From Sphingobacterium corticibacter (GTDB taxonomy: Bacteria; Bacteroidota; Bacteroidia; Sphingobacteriales; Sphingobacteriaceae): a stretch of 64,000 bases of DNA. Positions within the stretch are counted from its first letter, which is position 1. Each line of letters starts with the position of its first letter. The DNA is taken from the NCBI RefSeq assembly GCF_003076635.1, contig NZ_QDKG01000005.1, positions 62,001-126,000 of the forward strand. Direction: 5' to 3'. The position numbers and the translations under genes were made by a program. The notes below the pieces were generated by a model that did not search any database, was not told the DNA's origin, and worked only from the letters and a program-made list of their open reading frames with translations. Of the stretch, positions 7,736 through 15,343 are shown in pieces.

Positions 7736-8182
7736 TTAATCACGGCTGTTAAACTGGAAACTTATTTGCTTTTCGTTCCCGAAGTTGTCCGAAATCCAAA
7801 TATCAAACGACTGTGATACGGTGGATTGCGAGGTGTAATACATCCTAAACTGTGTCTGTGGCAACAGGTACACGTCATTGGGCATATACGGCGGTTCGCT
7901 GTAATAGCGCAATGCTCCCTGTCCGTCAAACTGGAAATAGCGGATGTAGTATTTCGCATCATTGAAATTGCCCGACCGTTGAACGGTAATCCGTATTTCA
8001 ACGGTCTGTCCGTTCGCTACCTCTTTGGGTACAGGCATCACCTTTACCTCAAAAGGGTAATTCTGCCTGATGTCGAGTTCGTCTTTTTCACACGAGGTCA
8101 GCACCACGGCGCAGACCAACATCGCCAAGAGCATGAACATTGCCTGCAAATGTAGCCCGTACTTTCTGATTAATATTTTCAT
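7736..8182 (-). CDS. traQ: Conjugative transposon protein TraQ (DUF3872)
   Basis: The 148-residue protein has an N-terminal hydrophobic segment ending in a lipobox-like LTSCEKDELD, so it is probably an envelope lipoprotein. The rest is a beta-rich domain (PFEVKVMPVPKEVANGQTVE and onwards) typical of DUF3872. It is the last gene of the minus-strand transfer operon, followed directly by a terminator. TraQ belongs to the CTnDOT-type mating apparatus; its exact part is not defined. Spacing to traO is 12 bases. Confidence 0.88.
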   Translation of the reverse strand: MKILIRKYGLHLQAMFMLLAMLVCAVVLTSCEKDELDIRQNYPFEVKVMPVPKEVANGQTVEIRITVQRSGNFNDAKYYIRYFQFDGQGALRYYSEPPYMPNDVYLLPQTQFRMYYTSQSTVSQSFDIWISDNFGNEKQISFQFNSRD

Positions 8183-8194
8183 CGTAAATCAATT

Positions 8195-8752
8195 TTAAAA
8201 GTTAAACCTTAGTCCAACCCCTGCCGATGGACGGAACTGTTTCAAATCCGTACCCCATAATACTTTTGTCCGCCCTTGCAGGAGCAGGACAAAACGGTCG
8301 GACAGGTACGTTTCGAGCGTGAGCCGTCCGCCTGTGCCGTAAACAAAATTGTCTTTGTCGAGGATAGTCGAGCCGTCGGGTAGCATGTCTTCGCTCCGGT
8401 TGATGGTTTCATAACCTGCCATAGCTGTAAGCCCTGCATTCAGTGTGACGGTCTTTCTCGCATCGCCCAATAGCTGAAGACTGTAACCCACCTCGCCCGT
8501 ATAGGCTTCGAGCGGTATCTGTACATCCCTGTAACCGGAAAACTGATGGGTGTACTCCGCACCCCATATCCAGTAATTGCCGTTCTTTCCGTTCACGGTC
8601 AATGTCAAATTCAGATAGTAATTCTCTCTTATTTCTTTGGACAGCATACCTGCGTTTATTTCCAATCCCTTTTGTTTGGGGAGCATTCGCTGTGCCTGTA
8701 CCGCCGTCATGCTTAGCATGGCAAGCACCACGGCAAAAATGTATCTTATCAT
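8195..8752 (-). CDS. traO: Conjugative transposon protein TraO
   Basis: The 185-residue protein has a cleavable signal peptide (MIRYIFAVVLAMLSMTAVQA, then Q) and a body of alternating hydrophobic strands ending in the aromatic GVGLRFNF. This is the signature of an outer-membrane beta-barrel-like protein. It matches TraO of Bacteroidota conjugative transposons in length and in its position between traN and traQ. The role is as an envelope component of the mating pore. Confidence 0.9.
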   Translation of the reverse strand: MIRYIFAVVLAMLSMTAVQAQRMLPKQKGLEINAGMLSKEIRENYYLNLTLTVNGKNGNYWIWGAEYTHQFSGYRDVQIPLEAYTGEVGYSLQLLGDARKTVTLNAGLTAMAGYETINRSEDMLPDGSTILDKDNFVYGTGGRLTLETYLSDRFVLLLQGRTKVLWGTDLKQFRPSAGVGLRFNF

Positions 8753-8769
8753 TATTCGTTCTTTTTGGG

Positions 8770-9672
8770 TTAATTAATCTTTAGGTGCATATCGTTTATC
8801 AGCTTAGCATTTACGAGGTCGGAGTTTTCCACCTGCAATACCTGTTGTCTGCCCCCGTTCTTTTCAAAGATTTCGATAATCAGAACCTTGTCATCCGTGA
8901 TGGTAAACTGGTCAAGCAGGAACACGTTTTGGTCAGTTGTATTGCCCGTTATTTCACCGAGCGTTTTGTACATACGCAACGGGTTCATTGCCTTTTCCTG
9001 TACCACAGTACGCTTGGCGACTTTCTTGTCCACGACCTTGAAATTCACAAAGTCAATGTTGAACGGAACATTGCTTTTGTTGCGCAGTTCCGTATGGAAA
9101 TAGAATTTTCCGTTATGGACGTAGATACCTTTTAGCAGGAATTGTATGCCGTAGCTTTTTGCCCCGATATGCTTTACAATCCTTTTATTCTTTTTGTAAA
9201 TCGTTTCCATGAGCAAGCCTGCCAGTGACGGCGAATTGCCCCCCAATTCCTCAAACAGAACATCGTTGCCGTTTTCCCTGTCCGATGACTTTTGCATGGT
9301 CAGCAAATCATAATTCAGCGTTGCAGGATAGGGGCTGTAAAAAACATTGAAATTGTAAAACCGACCATCGCCCGTAATGACCGAAAAATTGGTTTCCTCG
9401 TCAAAATCCCTTATGCTTGCCTTAATGCGCAGTACGTTTTCCGCATCTTCGGCTTTGCCTGCAATCAGGTATTCACTGCCCAAATCCACGTAGCGGATTG
9501 CGGACGGGAATATGAGGTGCGAAGTCTTGCTGTACGTCACCTGCATTTCGTAAGGGTCAACCTTGCCCATGCTCAATTTTGTTGTACTGGATGCAATTTG
9601 TTGTGCATTTGCGCCTGTGATAAAGACCGTTAAACAGACCATTGCCATGAGGCTTTTAAATATTGCGTTCAT
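8770..9672 (-). CDS. traN: Conjugative transposon protein TraN (DUF4138)
   Basis: The 300-residue exported protein has a signal peptide ending ...TGANAQQ. The body resembles VirB9/TraN-type periplasmic beta-sandwich proteins and is recognisable by ATLNYDLL and the C-terminal NDMHLKIN. In this transfer system TraN is thought to sit with TraM and TraK in the core complex spanning the envelope. The start is well placed after the signal-peptide Met. It is separated from traM upstream by about 100 bases, the largest gap in the operon, and from traO by 17 bases. Confidence 0.9.
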   Translation of the reverse strand: MNAIFKSLMAMVCLTVFITGANAQQIASSTTKLSMGKVDPYEMQVTYSKTSHLIFPSAIRYVDLGSEYLIAGKAEDAENVLRIKASIRDFDEETNFSVITGDGRFYNFNVFYSPYPATLNYDLLTMQKSSDRENGNDVLFEELGGNSPSLAGLLMETIYKKNKRIVKHIGAKSYGIQFLLKGIYVHNGKFYFHTELRNKSNVPFNIDFVNFKVVDKKVAKRTVVQEKAMNPLRMYKTLGEITGNTTDQNVFLLDQFTITDDKVLIIEIFEKNGGRQQVLQVENSDLVNAKLINDMHLKIN

Positions 9673-9773
9673 ATCGATATTATTTGATTTTTAATGGAGA
9701 TATGGAATGTTCATGTGTGTTTGTCTTTTTGGAAACATGAACATTTCATTTTCTTTTTGATTTTAGTTAAACA

Positions 9774-11120
9774 TTAATTTTTTGAAACGAGGAATAGCTG
9801 ATGACCGGCTTTGACGGTTACTTTCGGTGTCCTCACTTTCTTGGAGAAGTACCCCGATACCCCTTGCACCACGCCACGGGAAAGGTCGCCTGCCATCTGT
9901 TGCCCTGCCGAGCGTGTCATCATGATACTTGTTCCCCCCGTTTGGCTCATGTTGGAGGCTATCTCGGTAAGGGCATTCATTTCGGGAGAGTAAGGCACAT
10001 ATAGCCCTTGTTGTCCGTCCACGTCATACACGGTTATATCTACCGGAATAATGTTGCCCTCAAATTCGATTGATGTTACCTTTAACTGCAACCTGCCACT
10101 TTGAAACTTGGCATTAGCCGTCAGTACCGTTCCTGCCGGAATGGAACGGGCGGGAGTTTGTGCCGTTTCCAACAAACGCAACCGTACTCCGCTTTCGCCT
10201 GTCACGGTTTGTGTTTCCTGCACCACCGCCCTAATGCTGTTTTTCGGTTGTATGACCTGTTCCGAAACACCTGCCGTATAAAAGCCACGGTTTCGGGTTT
10301 CGTTCCAGTTTGCCAAAAAAGCACTGTCGGTCGGTTCACGGTACAAGGCGGAAACCGTATTTTTCCTTACGGGGGTGAACGCCACGAAATGTTCTTTTTG
10401 CGAGGCACTCTTTGCTGAAAACGTGGTGTCCACATTACCTGTCTGTGCCGGATTTGACGGCAGGTAACGGGATGCCATTTCGTATGACTTTTCCATCAAA
10501 GCCAGTTGGTCTTCCACGGTCGTTACAGGCGGTACGTCCTTTTCCGCCAGTTGCTCTTTCAGTTCCTCAACCTGTCTGCGGAGTTCCTGCGTTTCGTAAT
10601 CGCTGTTGTCGTAGAACGAGGTCAGCGTACTTTGCGCACTGCGGTAACTGTTCAGAGCAGGGTTGCTGTTCCGGCGTGTAACACCGCCGTAAGCGTAGCC
10701 GTCTTCGTAGCCCTCATCCGGTTGCTCCGCTTCCGGATCGGCGGTACTGTCCTCGCTCCAATAGTCGGACAGTGACAGGAGCGCATTGCGCTTTTCCTGC
10801 ATTTTCTGTTCGAGCATTTCCTGTTCATAAGCCTTTTGCTTATCGGATTGAAGCCCTGCATCGGTCGCCTGTGGTACGGCATCGTTCAGACCAATATCCT
10901 CAACCGCTTTCTTATCGGAGGACGGTTTGAAGATGAGGTACATACAGCCGAAGAATACCACGCCCATGAGGGTAAAAATGATGGGCTTTTTCAGCTTTTC
11001 GGCTTTGTTCTGCGCACCGTCCTGCGGTGCATCCATTCCGTTTTTCGGGTCGTCATCTTCGACCAAAAAACTTACTCTTTTGCCTGCCTGTCCGGTAGGC
11101 AGGTTTTCACTGTCTTTCAT
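9774..11120 (-). CDS. traM: Conjugative transposon protein TraM
   Basis: The 448-residue protein is the VirB10-like core component. It has a cytoplasmic N-terminus containing GKRVSFLVEDDDPKNGMD, one membrane segment at about residues 46-64, a Pro/Gln-rich periplasmic linker with a coiled-coil-like stretch (ETQELRRQVEELKEQLAEK), and a C-terminal conserved domain with GVRLRLLETAQTPARSIPAG. It starts 13 bases inside the end of traL, in another frame, so the two are translationally coupled. The function is to link the inner and outer membranes in the mating channel. Confidence 0.92.
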   Translation of the reverse strand: MKDSENLPTGQAGKRVSFLVEDDDPKNGMDAPQDGAQNKAEKLKKPIIFTLMGVVFFGCMYLIFKPSSDKKAVEDIGLNDAVPQATDAGLQSDKQKAYEQEMLEQKMQEKRNALLSLSDYWSEDSTADPEAEQPDEGYEDGYAYGGVTRRNSNPALNSYRSAQSTLTSFYDNSDYETQELRRQVEELKEQLAEKDVPPVTTVEDQLALMEKSYEMASRYLPSNPAQTGNVDTTFSAKSASQKEHFVAFTPVRKNTVSALYREPTDSAFLANWNETRNRGFYTAGVSEQVIQPKNSIRAVVQETQTVTGESGVRLRLLETAQTPARSIPAGTVLTANAKFQSGRLQLKVTSIEFEGNIIPVDITVYDVDGQQGLYVPYSPEMNALTEIASNMSQTGGTSIMMTRSAGQQMAGDLSRGVVQGVSGYFSKKVRTPKVTVKAGHQLFLVSKN

Positions 11121-11394
11121 ACATTTTACGTTTTAAGATTTTGTTAATACTGTCCTGCGGAGAAACCGAGGATTTGTTTTGCCCGTTAATCGGGTTCTCG
11201 ATATGCTCTATCGTCATGGTATTATCGGAACGTGCTACATCGTAGCACACTTTCAACAGCACGGCAACGGACAATAGCGCATAGCCCAAAAAGAGCAGTA
11301 GCATATAGCGGTGCTGTTTTTTAACAGGCATCGTCCGCCACTGTCCATCGAGCCTGTCAAACCAATTATTGATTGTTGTTCTTAGATTTTTCAT
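11107..11394 (-). CDS. traL: TraL-position inner-membrane protein
   Basis: The 95-residue protein has a single membrane segment (YMLLLFLGYALLSVAVLLKV, about residues 31-50) preceded by a basic stretch, and a short Lys-rich C-terminus. The start MKNLRTTINNWFDRL is preferred over an upstream in-frame ATG because the added residues overlap the gene before it and lack features. Homologues are sometimes misnamed nitrogen regulatory IIA protein; there is no PTS-IIA feature here. The position between traK and traM and the overlap with traM support a TraL assignment. Role: probable small scaffold of the mating complex. Confidence 0.78.
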   Translation of the reverse strand: MKNLRTTINNWFDRLDGQWRTMPVKKQHRYMLLLFLGYALLSVAVLLKVCYDVARSDNTMTIEHIENPINGQNKSSVSPQDSINKILKRKMYERQ

Positions 11395-11407
11395 GCCTTG
11401 ACCATTT

Positions 11408-11827
11408 TTAGTGCTTGAAACGCCTGTTTTGGGAAGTCGCCTTTTGTGCAGGTGCATGGCTGACCATAGCGATTGCTTCCTTTGCTTTGGGAGCGGTCAC
11501 GACCGACAGGTCGGTCAGTTCCGATTGTTTCAGCACTTGCCCGTAACGGTCTTTTTTCGCAACTTCCATGCTGTTAAGGAAGAATTTGCCGTTTAGGTAC
11601 TTCACCCTCATAAGGCATTCTACCCTGGGCAGGTCTTCGCCTGCCCATTGCAGAAAGCAGGTCAGCAACAACTCCTGTTTAGCTACACCTTTGGGGCAAC
11701 CTGCGAGATATTCACTGATGCTTGCTTTCAGTTTTCCGGCATACGCACCCTGCGTATGGAAATAGCCGTCATACCCTTTTGCGGTAAGGATTTTGGCGAA
11801 CGTGTTCAAATCTGATATTGCTTCCAT
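11408..11827 (-). CDS. Conserved tra-operon protein of unknown function (139 aa)
   Basis: The soluble protein begins MEAISDLNTFAKILTAKGYD and has a basic C-terminus (SQNRRFKH). It contains no signal peptide, membrane segment or known motif. It lies 10 bases after traK and 13 bases before traL in the same direction, so it is part of the transfer operon. I do not recognise a domain. The central part (AGCPKGVAKQELLLTCFLQW) is helical in appearance. It may be an element-specific accessory protein. Confidence 0.7.
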   Translation of the reverse strand: MEAISDLNTFAKILTAKGYDGYFHTQGAYAGKLKASISEYLAGCPKGVAKQELLLTCFLQWAGEDLPRVECLMRVKYLNGKFFLNSMEVAKKDRYGQVLKQSELTDLSVVTAPKAKEAIAMVSHAPAQKATSQNRRFKH

Positions 11828-11837
11828 AATCTTGGCT

Positions 11838-12461
11838 TTAACGGTCTACGACTTCTATATCCCTGTTTTCCAACACGGCAAACTTTTCGATATTGAAGCC
11901 CTGTGGGTTGTTGTCAGACTTGACCGAGTTCAACAATAGGCATGAAGTGACCAAATTCCGTTTGGTCACGTTGCTTGGACGGATGATATACTGTTTGGCA
12001 TACGTTCTTACGGCATAGGGATAGGTGTCGAAGTTGCAGACCACGCTGTCCACCTCGATACGCTGTTGCACATTGCCCGAAATGATACGGTTGTAGTACC
12101 CTTTTTCCGAAAGGTCTTTGTAATAGTCAAATGCCGATTTGTCCGCAAGGTTAAAAGCCCTTTTCATGTTGCTTTCGATGGCATTTTTATCCGGTGCGAG
12201 CGTAAAGAACAGTTCATGGAAACGCTTAACGTGTTCCCTTGCCTCAACAGGTCTGTTGATGCTTGCATCCTGTGACAGTGCCAGCATCAATGATTTGCCT
12301 TTGTCCAGTACATATATTTTTTGGCGTTGTGCCTCTGCAAACTGGTAGGACTGCCATACGGCATAACCTACCACAGCAATGCAGAGTACCGCAAATACAA
12401 TGGCATACAGCCGTATTTGCCTAAAGCTGTTTTCGATATTTCTTAGTGTCTTAAATTCCAT
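11838..12461 (-). CDS. traK: Conjugative transposon protein TraK (VirB8-like)
   Basis: The 207-residue protein has a short cytoplasmic N-terminus, one membrane segment (about residues 16-36, LYAIVFAVLCIAVVGYAVW) and a periplasmic domain of VirB8/TraK type. Recognisable parts are REHVKRFHELFFTLAPDKNA and the conserved C-terminal NPQGFNIEKFAVLENRDIE. TraK proteins are dimeric periplasmic assembly factors of the mating channel. Spacing to traJ upstream is 13 bases. Confidence 0.92.
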   Translation of the reverse strand: MEFKTLRNIENSFRQIRLYAIVFAVLCIAVVGYAVWQSYQFAEAQRQKIYVLDKGKSLMLALSQDASINRPVEAREHVKRFHELFFTLAPDKNAIESNMKRAFNLADKSAFDYYKDLSEKGYYNRIISGNVQQRIEVDSVVCNFDTYPYAVRTYAKQYIIRPSNVTKRNLVTSCLLLNSVKSDNNPQGFNIEKFAVLENRDIEVVDR

Positions 12462-12474
12462 TGCTTCTTGATTT

Positions 12475-13470
12475 TTATTTGTTCATTAACCTGCCACCGA
12501 TATTTCCTGCAACAGCCCCTGTTCCCGCTCCGGCGATGTTTCCGGTCTTTGATGCCGTAGAGTTTACGTTGCGCATGAAGTTCCCTGCGCCCCCTGCCTG
12601 TATTACCCAACCTGCCACCGTTGGAACGGTGAAGTAGCCCACGATGCCAATTATCATGAAGATGATATACACGGTGTTGGATGTGTCGGGGATGTAGGTC
12701 GGGTCGGCAAGCATATCAATATCCCGTTCGATGATGAGGGATTGTATCTTGGCGAGCATGGAGCTGAACATATCGGCGATGGGCAACCACAGGTACACGC
12801 TGATATATCGGGTCAGCCATTGCGTAAGTGTGGATTGAAAACCATCCCATACACTTATCGCAAAGGCTATCGGCCCGAGTATGGACAGCACGATAAGAAA
12901 GAATGTCCGTATGGTGTCTATGACCAAAGCGGATGCTTGGAAAAGGACTTCCAGTAGTTCCCGAAACCAGTCACGGATGCTTTTCTTTAAATCGTACATT
13001 CCACGCTCCATGTACATACCGGATATGGCAACCAAATCGGACGGCGACCATCCCAATTCGTCCAGTTTCTTATCAAATTCCTCATCGCTTACGAGGTAAG
13101 CGGTTTCGGGATTGCGGAGCATCGCCTCTCTCTCCAACAGGTCTTTTTGTTCCTGCAATTTGTTGAGGTCAAGCACTTGGTTTTCGAGCATGGCATTTGT
13201 GCCTTTTACTACCGGACTTAGCACCGCATTGATAGTTCCCAATACGATGGTAGGGAAGAACATAATGCAAAGCCCGATGGCGAAAGGTCGCAGGAGCGGA
13301 AACACGTCTATCGGTTCTGCACGGCTCAATGCCTGCCACACTTTCAGTGCAACGTAGAACAGTGCGCCCAATCCGGCGATGCCCTTAGCCACTGTCGCCA
13401 TATCGGCGGACAGTGGGAGCATCTCATCGTAAAGCGAGCGCAGGAGTTCGTGAAGATTGTTCCATTCCAT
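12475..13470 (-). CDS. traJ: Conjugative transposon protein TraJ (VirB6-like)
   Basis: The 331-residue polytopic inner-membrane protein has hydrophobic stretches around residues 22-45, 65-85, 175-205, 225-245 and 270-295. A Gly-rich C-terminus (GAGTGAVAGNIGGRLMNK) follows. The central charged region (EEFDKKLDELGWSPSDLVAI) and the LWLPIADMFSSMLAKIQSL block are typical of TraJ. It is thought to form part of the DNA path through the inner membrane. It follows traI by 3 bases. Confidence 0.92.
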   Translation of the reverse strand: MEWNNLHELLRSLYDEMLPLSADMATVAKGIAGLGALFYVALKVWQALSRAEPIDVFPLLRPFAIGLCIMFFPTIVLGTINAVLSPVVKGTNAMLENQVLDLNKLQEQKDLLEREAMLRNPETAYLVSDEEFDKKLDELGWSPSDLVAISGMYMERGMYDLKKSIRDWFRELLEVLFQASALVIDTIRTFFLIVLSILGPIAFAISVWDGFQSTLTQWLTRYISVYLWLPIADMFSSMLAKIQSLIIERDIDMLADPTYIPDTSNTVYIIFMIIGIVGYFTVPTVAGWVIQAGGAGNFMRNVNSTASKTGNIAGAGTGAVAGNIGGRLMNK

Positions 13471-13473
13471 AGC

Positions 13474-14106
13474 TTACCAGTATTTTTGTTCAGCAGTTCC
13501 GTACAGTTCAAGCACCCTTTTGGTGTTGTTCTGTTTTTTAGCCCTCAAAATGCTTACGGAAATGTTTTTGTTGGTGTAATAGCGGACAAGGCTATGGTAA
13601 TCCTTGACCTCTTTATAAACCCTGTCGATGATGTCCATACGCTCTTTGTCGTTCAGCGAAAGCGAGGAAGAAGTGACAATCTGTTTCAGTTCTTTCAGCA
13701 ACTCGGTGCTTTCGTTGAGCAGAGCAGAATAACCGTTGGCGATTGCCGTGAGTTCCTGCGGACTGAAATTCGGGTCGTTCAACATCTTGCCGAAATTGTT
13801 CACGTACATTTCGGACACATCGCCCACGAGCAACACCGTTTGCTGAACTTTACGGGCATCTTTGACAAGGTTGTTTACGGCTTGCAGTTTGTCGTAATAT
13901 TCCTTGCCCTGTTCATACACTTTTTTGACCTCGTTGAAATTCTTAACCACGTTGGACACGGTGGATGAGGTCTGCACGATTTCATTGGCGGAGTTGATAA
14001 TACCCGATGCCAAATTTGAGGGGTCAACAACGACCCATTGTGCTTTTGCGGACGGTGCAACGGCAAGCATAAATGCCGTACACACCAGTAACATTGTTTT
14101 CTTCAT
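13474..14106 (-). CDS. traI: Conjugative transposon protein TraI (DUF4141)
   Basis: The 210-residue exported protein has a signal peptide (MKKTMLLVCTAFMLAVAPSA, then KAQ), followed by WVVVDPSNLASGIINSANEI and an alpha-helical body. This matches VirB5/TraI-like periplasmic subunits (DUF4141). The frame is open 20 codons upstream, but ATG at 14106 starts exactly at the signal peptide and is chosen. Position between traG and traJ is standard. Confidence 0.9.
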   Translation of the reverse strand: MKKTMLLVCTAFMLAVAPSAKAQWVVVDPSNLASGIINSANEIVQTSSTVSNVVKNFNEVKKVYEQGKEYYDKLQAVNNLVKDARKVQQTVLLVGDVSEMYVNNFGKMLNDPNFSPQELTAIANGYSALLNESTELLKELKQIVTSSSLSLNDKERMDIIDRVYKEVKDYHSLVRYYTNKNISVSILRAKKQNNTKRVLELYGTAEQKYW

Positions 14107-14128
14107 TGTCTCTGATTTTTTTAAATGA

Positions 14129-15322
14129 TTAGTAATTATTTGCGTTCTCACGCCGTTGTTGGGCAATGCGTTTTATCGCCAGTTCCACATTGCCGTCCAG
14201 TTCGGATGCCAGTTGCATGACTTCCATTTTTTCGGTTTCCTCTGTGGTGTATGCCAAATATTCTTCGAGCGAAACCTCTGTGGCATACACGGCGGAGTGC
14301 GTACCGCCAAGCCCAATCCATACCTCTTTGTAAAGCCTTGACGGGTCATTGTTTTGATTGATGGAAAGGATTTGGGATTTTTCCTTTTCTGTAAGCCCCA
14401 ACATTTCCTGTATCGCATCAAATTTGTTCATGTACTTGCGTTGGTCAAGCAGGATTTTACAGTCGGAATTATTGATGATACTTTCCTTGACCACAGGTGA
14501 TTGGATGATGTCATCGACCTCTTGTGTGACGACTATCGCCTCTCCGAAAAACTTCCTTACAGTCTTAAAAAGGTATTTGATGTACTCCGCCATTCCCTCT
14601 TTGGCGATGGCTTTCCACGCTTCCTCAATCAGTATCATTTTTCGCACACCTTTGAGCCTGCGCATCTTATTGATGAATACTTCCATAATGATGATGGTTA
14701 CTATGGGAAAGAGGATTTTGTGGTCTTTAATCGCATCAATTTCAAACACGATAAAGCGTTTGGAAAGCAGGTCAAGTTGCTTGTCCGAGTTCAGCAGATA
14801 GTCGTACTCTCCGCCCTTGTAATAGGGTTCAAGCACGTTCAGAAAATTGGCGAGGTCAAAGTCTTTTTCCCTTACCTGTTTGTCTTCCAGTACCTTTTTA
14901 TAGTCGCCCCGTACATACTCGTAAAATCCATTGAAAGAGGGATATTCACCGCTTTGCTTGATACGGTCGATATAACCGCTCACGGCATTGGACAACGCCA
15001 CTTCCTCTGAACGGGTCGGCGGTTCATCGTCACGCTTCCAAAGCGTAAGGATGAGCGTTTTGATACTTTCCCTTTTCTCAATGTCGAATACGCCGTCATC
15101 CGTATAAAATGGATTGAATGCTATCGGGTTGTTTTCGGTGTAGGTAAAATACACTCCGTCTTTTCCTTTTGTCTTGCCCTTAATCAGTTCGCACAGCCCT
15201 TGATAAGAGTTGCCCGTATCGACCAATAGTACATGAGAGCCTTGCTCATAATACTGCCTCACCATGTGATTGGTGAAGAATGATTTTCCACTTCCAGTTT
15301 GGAGGGTTGGCGGGCTACTCAA
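14129..15322 (-). CDS. traG: TraG conjugation ATPase, C-terminal part downstream of the hairpin insertion
   Basis: This frame carries the ATPase core from the second half of Walker A (TGSGKSFFTNHMVRQYY) through Walker B (RKMILIEEAWKAIAKEG, about residue 230) to the C-terminus, 397 codons in all. The only upstream initiation codon is a TTG at 15322 lying in the hairpin loop, and it overlaps the TGA that ends the N-terminal part as TTGA. If translated alone it would lack the first Gly of Walker A (LQTGSGKS instead of GPSGSGKS). Removal of exactly 50 nt joins it in frame to the upstream part and restores GPSGSGKS, giving a TraG of about 835 residues. TraG powers assembly of the mating channel (VirB4-like). 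The intact gene is essential for transfer in this system. Confidence 0.8.
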   Translation of the reverse strand: MSSPPTLQTGSGKSFFTNHMVRQYYEQGSHVLLVDTGNSYQGLCELIKGKTKGKDGVYFTYTENNPIAFNPFYTDDGVFDIEKRESIKTLILTLWKRDDEPPTRSEEVALSNAVSGYIDRIKQSGEYPSFNGFYEYVRGDYKKVLEDKQVREKDFDLANFLNVLEPYYKGGEYDYLLNSDKQLDLLSKRFIVFEIDAIKDHKILFPIVTIIIMEVFINKMRRLKGVRKMILIEEAWKAIAKEGMAEYIKYLFKTVRKFFGEAIVVTQEVDDIIQSPVVKESIINNSDCKILLDQRKYMNKFDAIQEMLGLTEKEKSQILSINQNNDPSRLYKEVWIGLGGTHSAVYATEVSLEEYLAYTTEETEKMEVMQLASELDGNVELAIKRIAQQRRENANNY

Positions 15323-15343
15323 TTAAGAATAGCCCGCCAACCC
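15294..15343 (-). repeat. 50-nt hairpin insertion inside traG Walker A
   Basis: On the plus strand GGGTTGGCGGGCTA (15304-15317) and TAGCCCGCCAACCC (15330-15343) are perfect 14-base complements with a 12-base loop (15318-15329). The insertion is bounded by CCAG at 15294-15297 and again at 15344-15347, spaced exactly 50. It splits the codons for GPSGSGKS. An in-frame TGA lies in the loop. Candidates are a translational-bypass element, a small palindromic insertion with a 4-bp target duplication, or an assembly error. Confidence 0.85.

Noticed and set aside
11107..11394. Nitrogen regulatory IIA protein label
   Set aside because: No PTS IIA domain or active His; single-membrane-segment protein in the TraL position.
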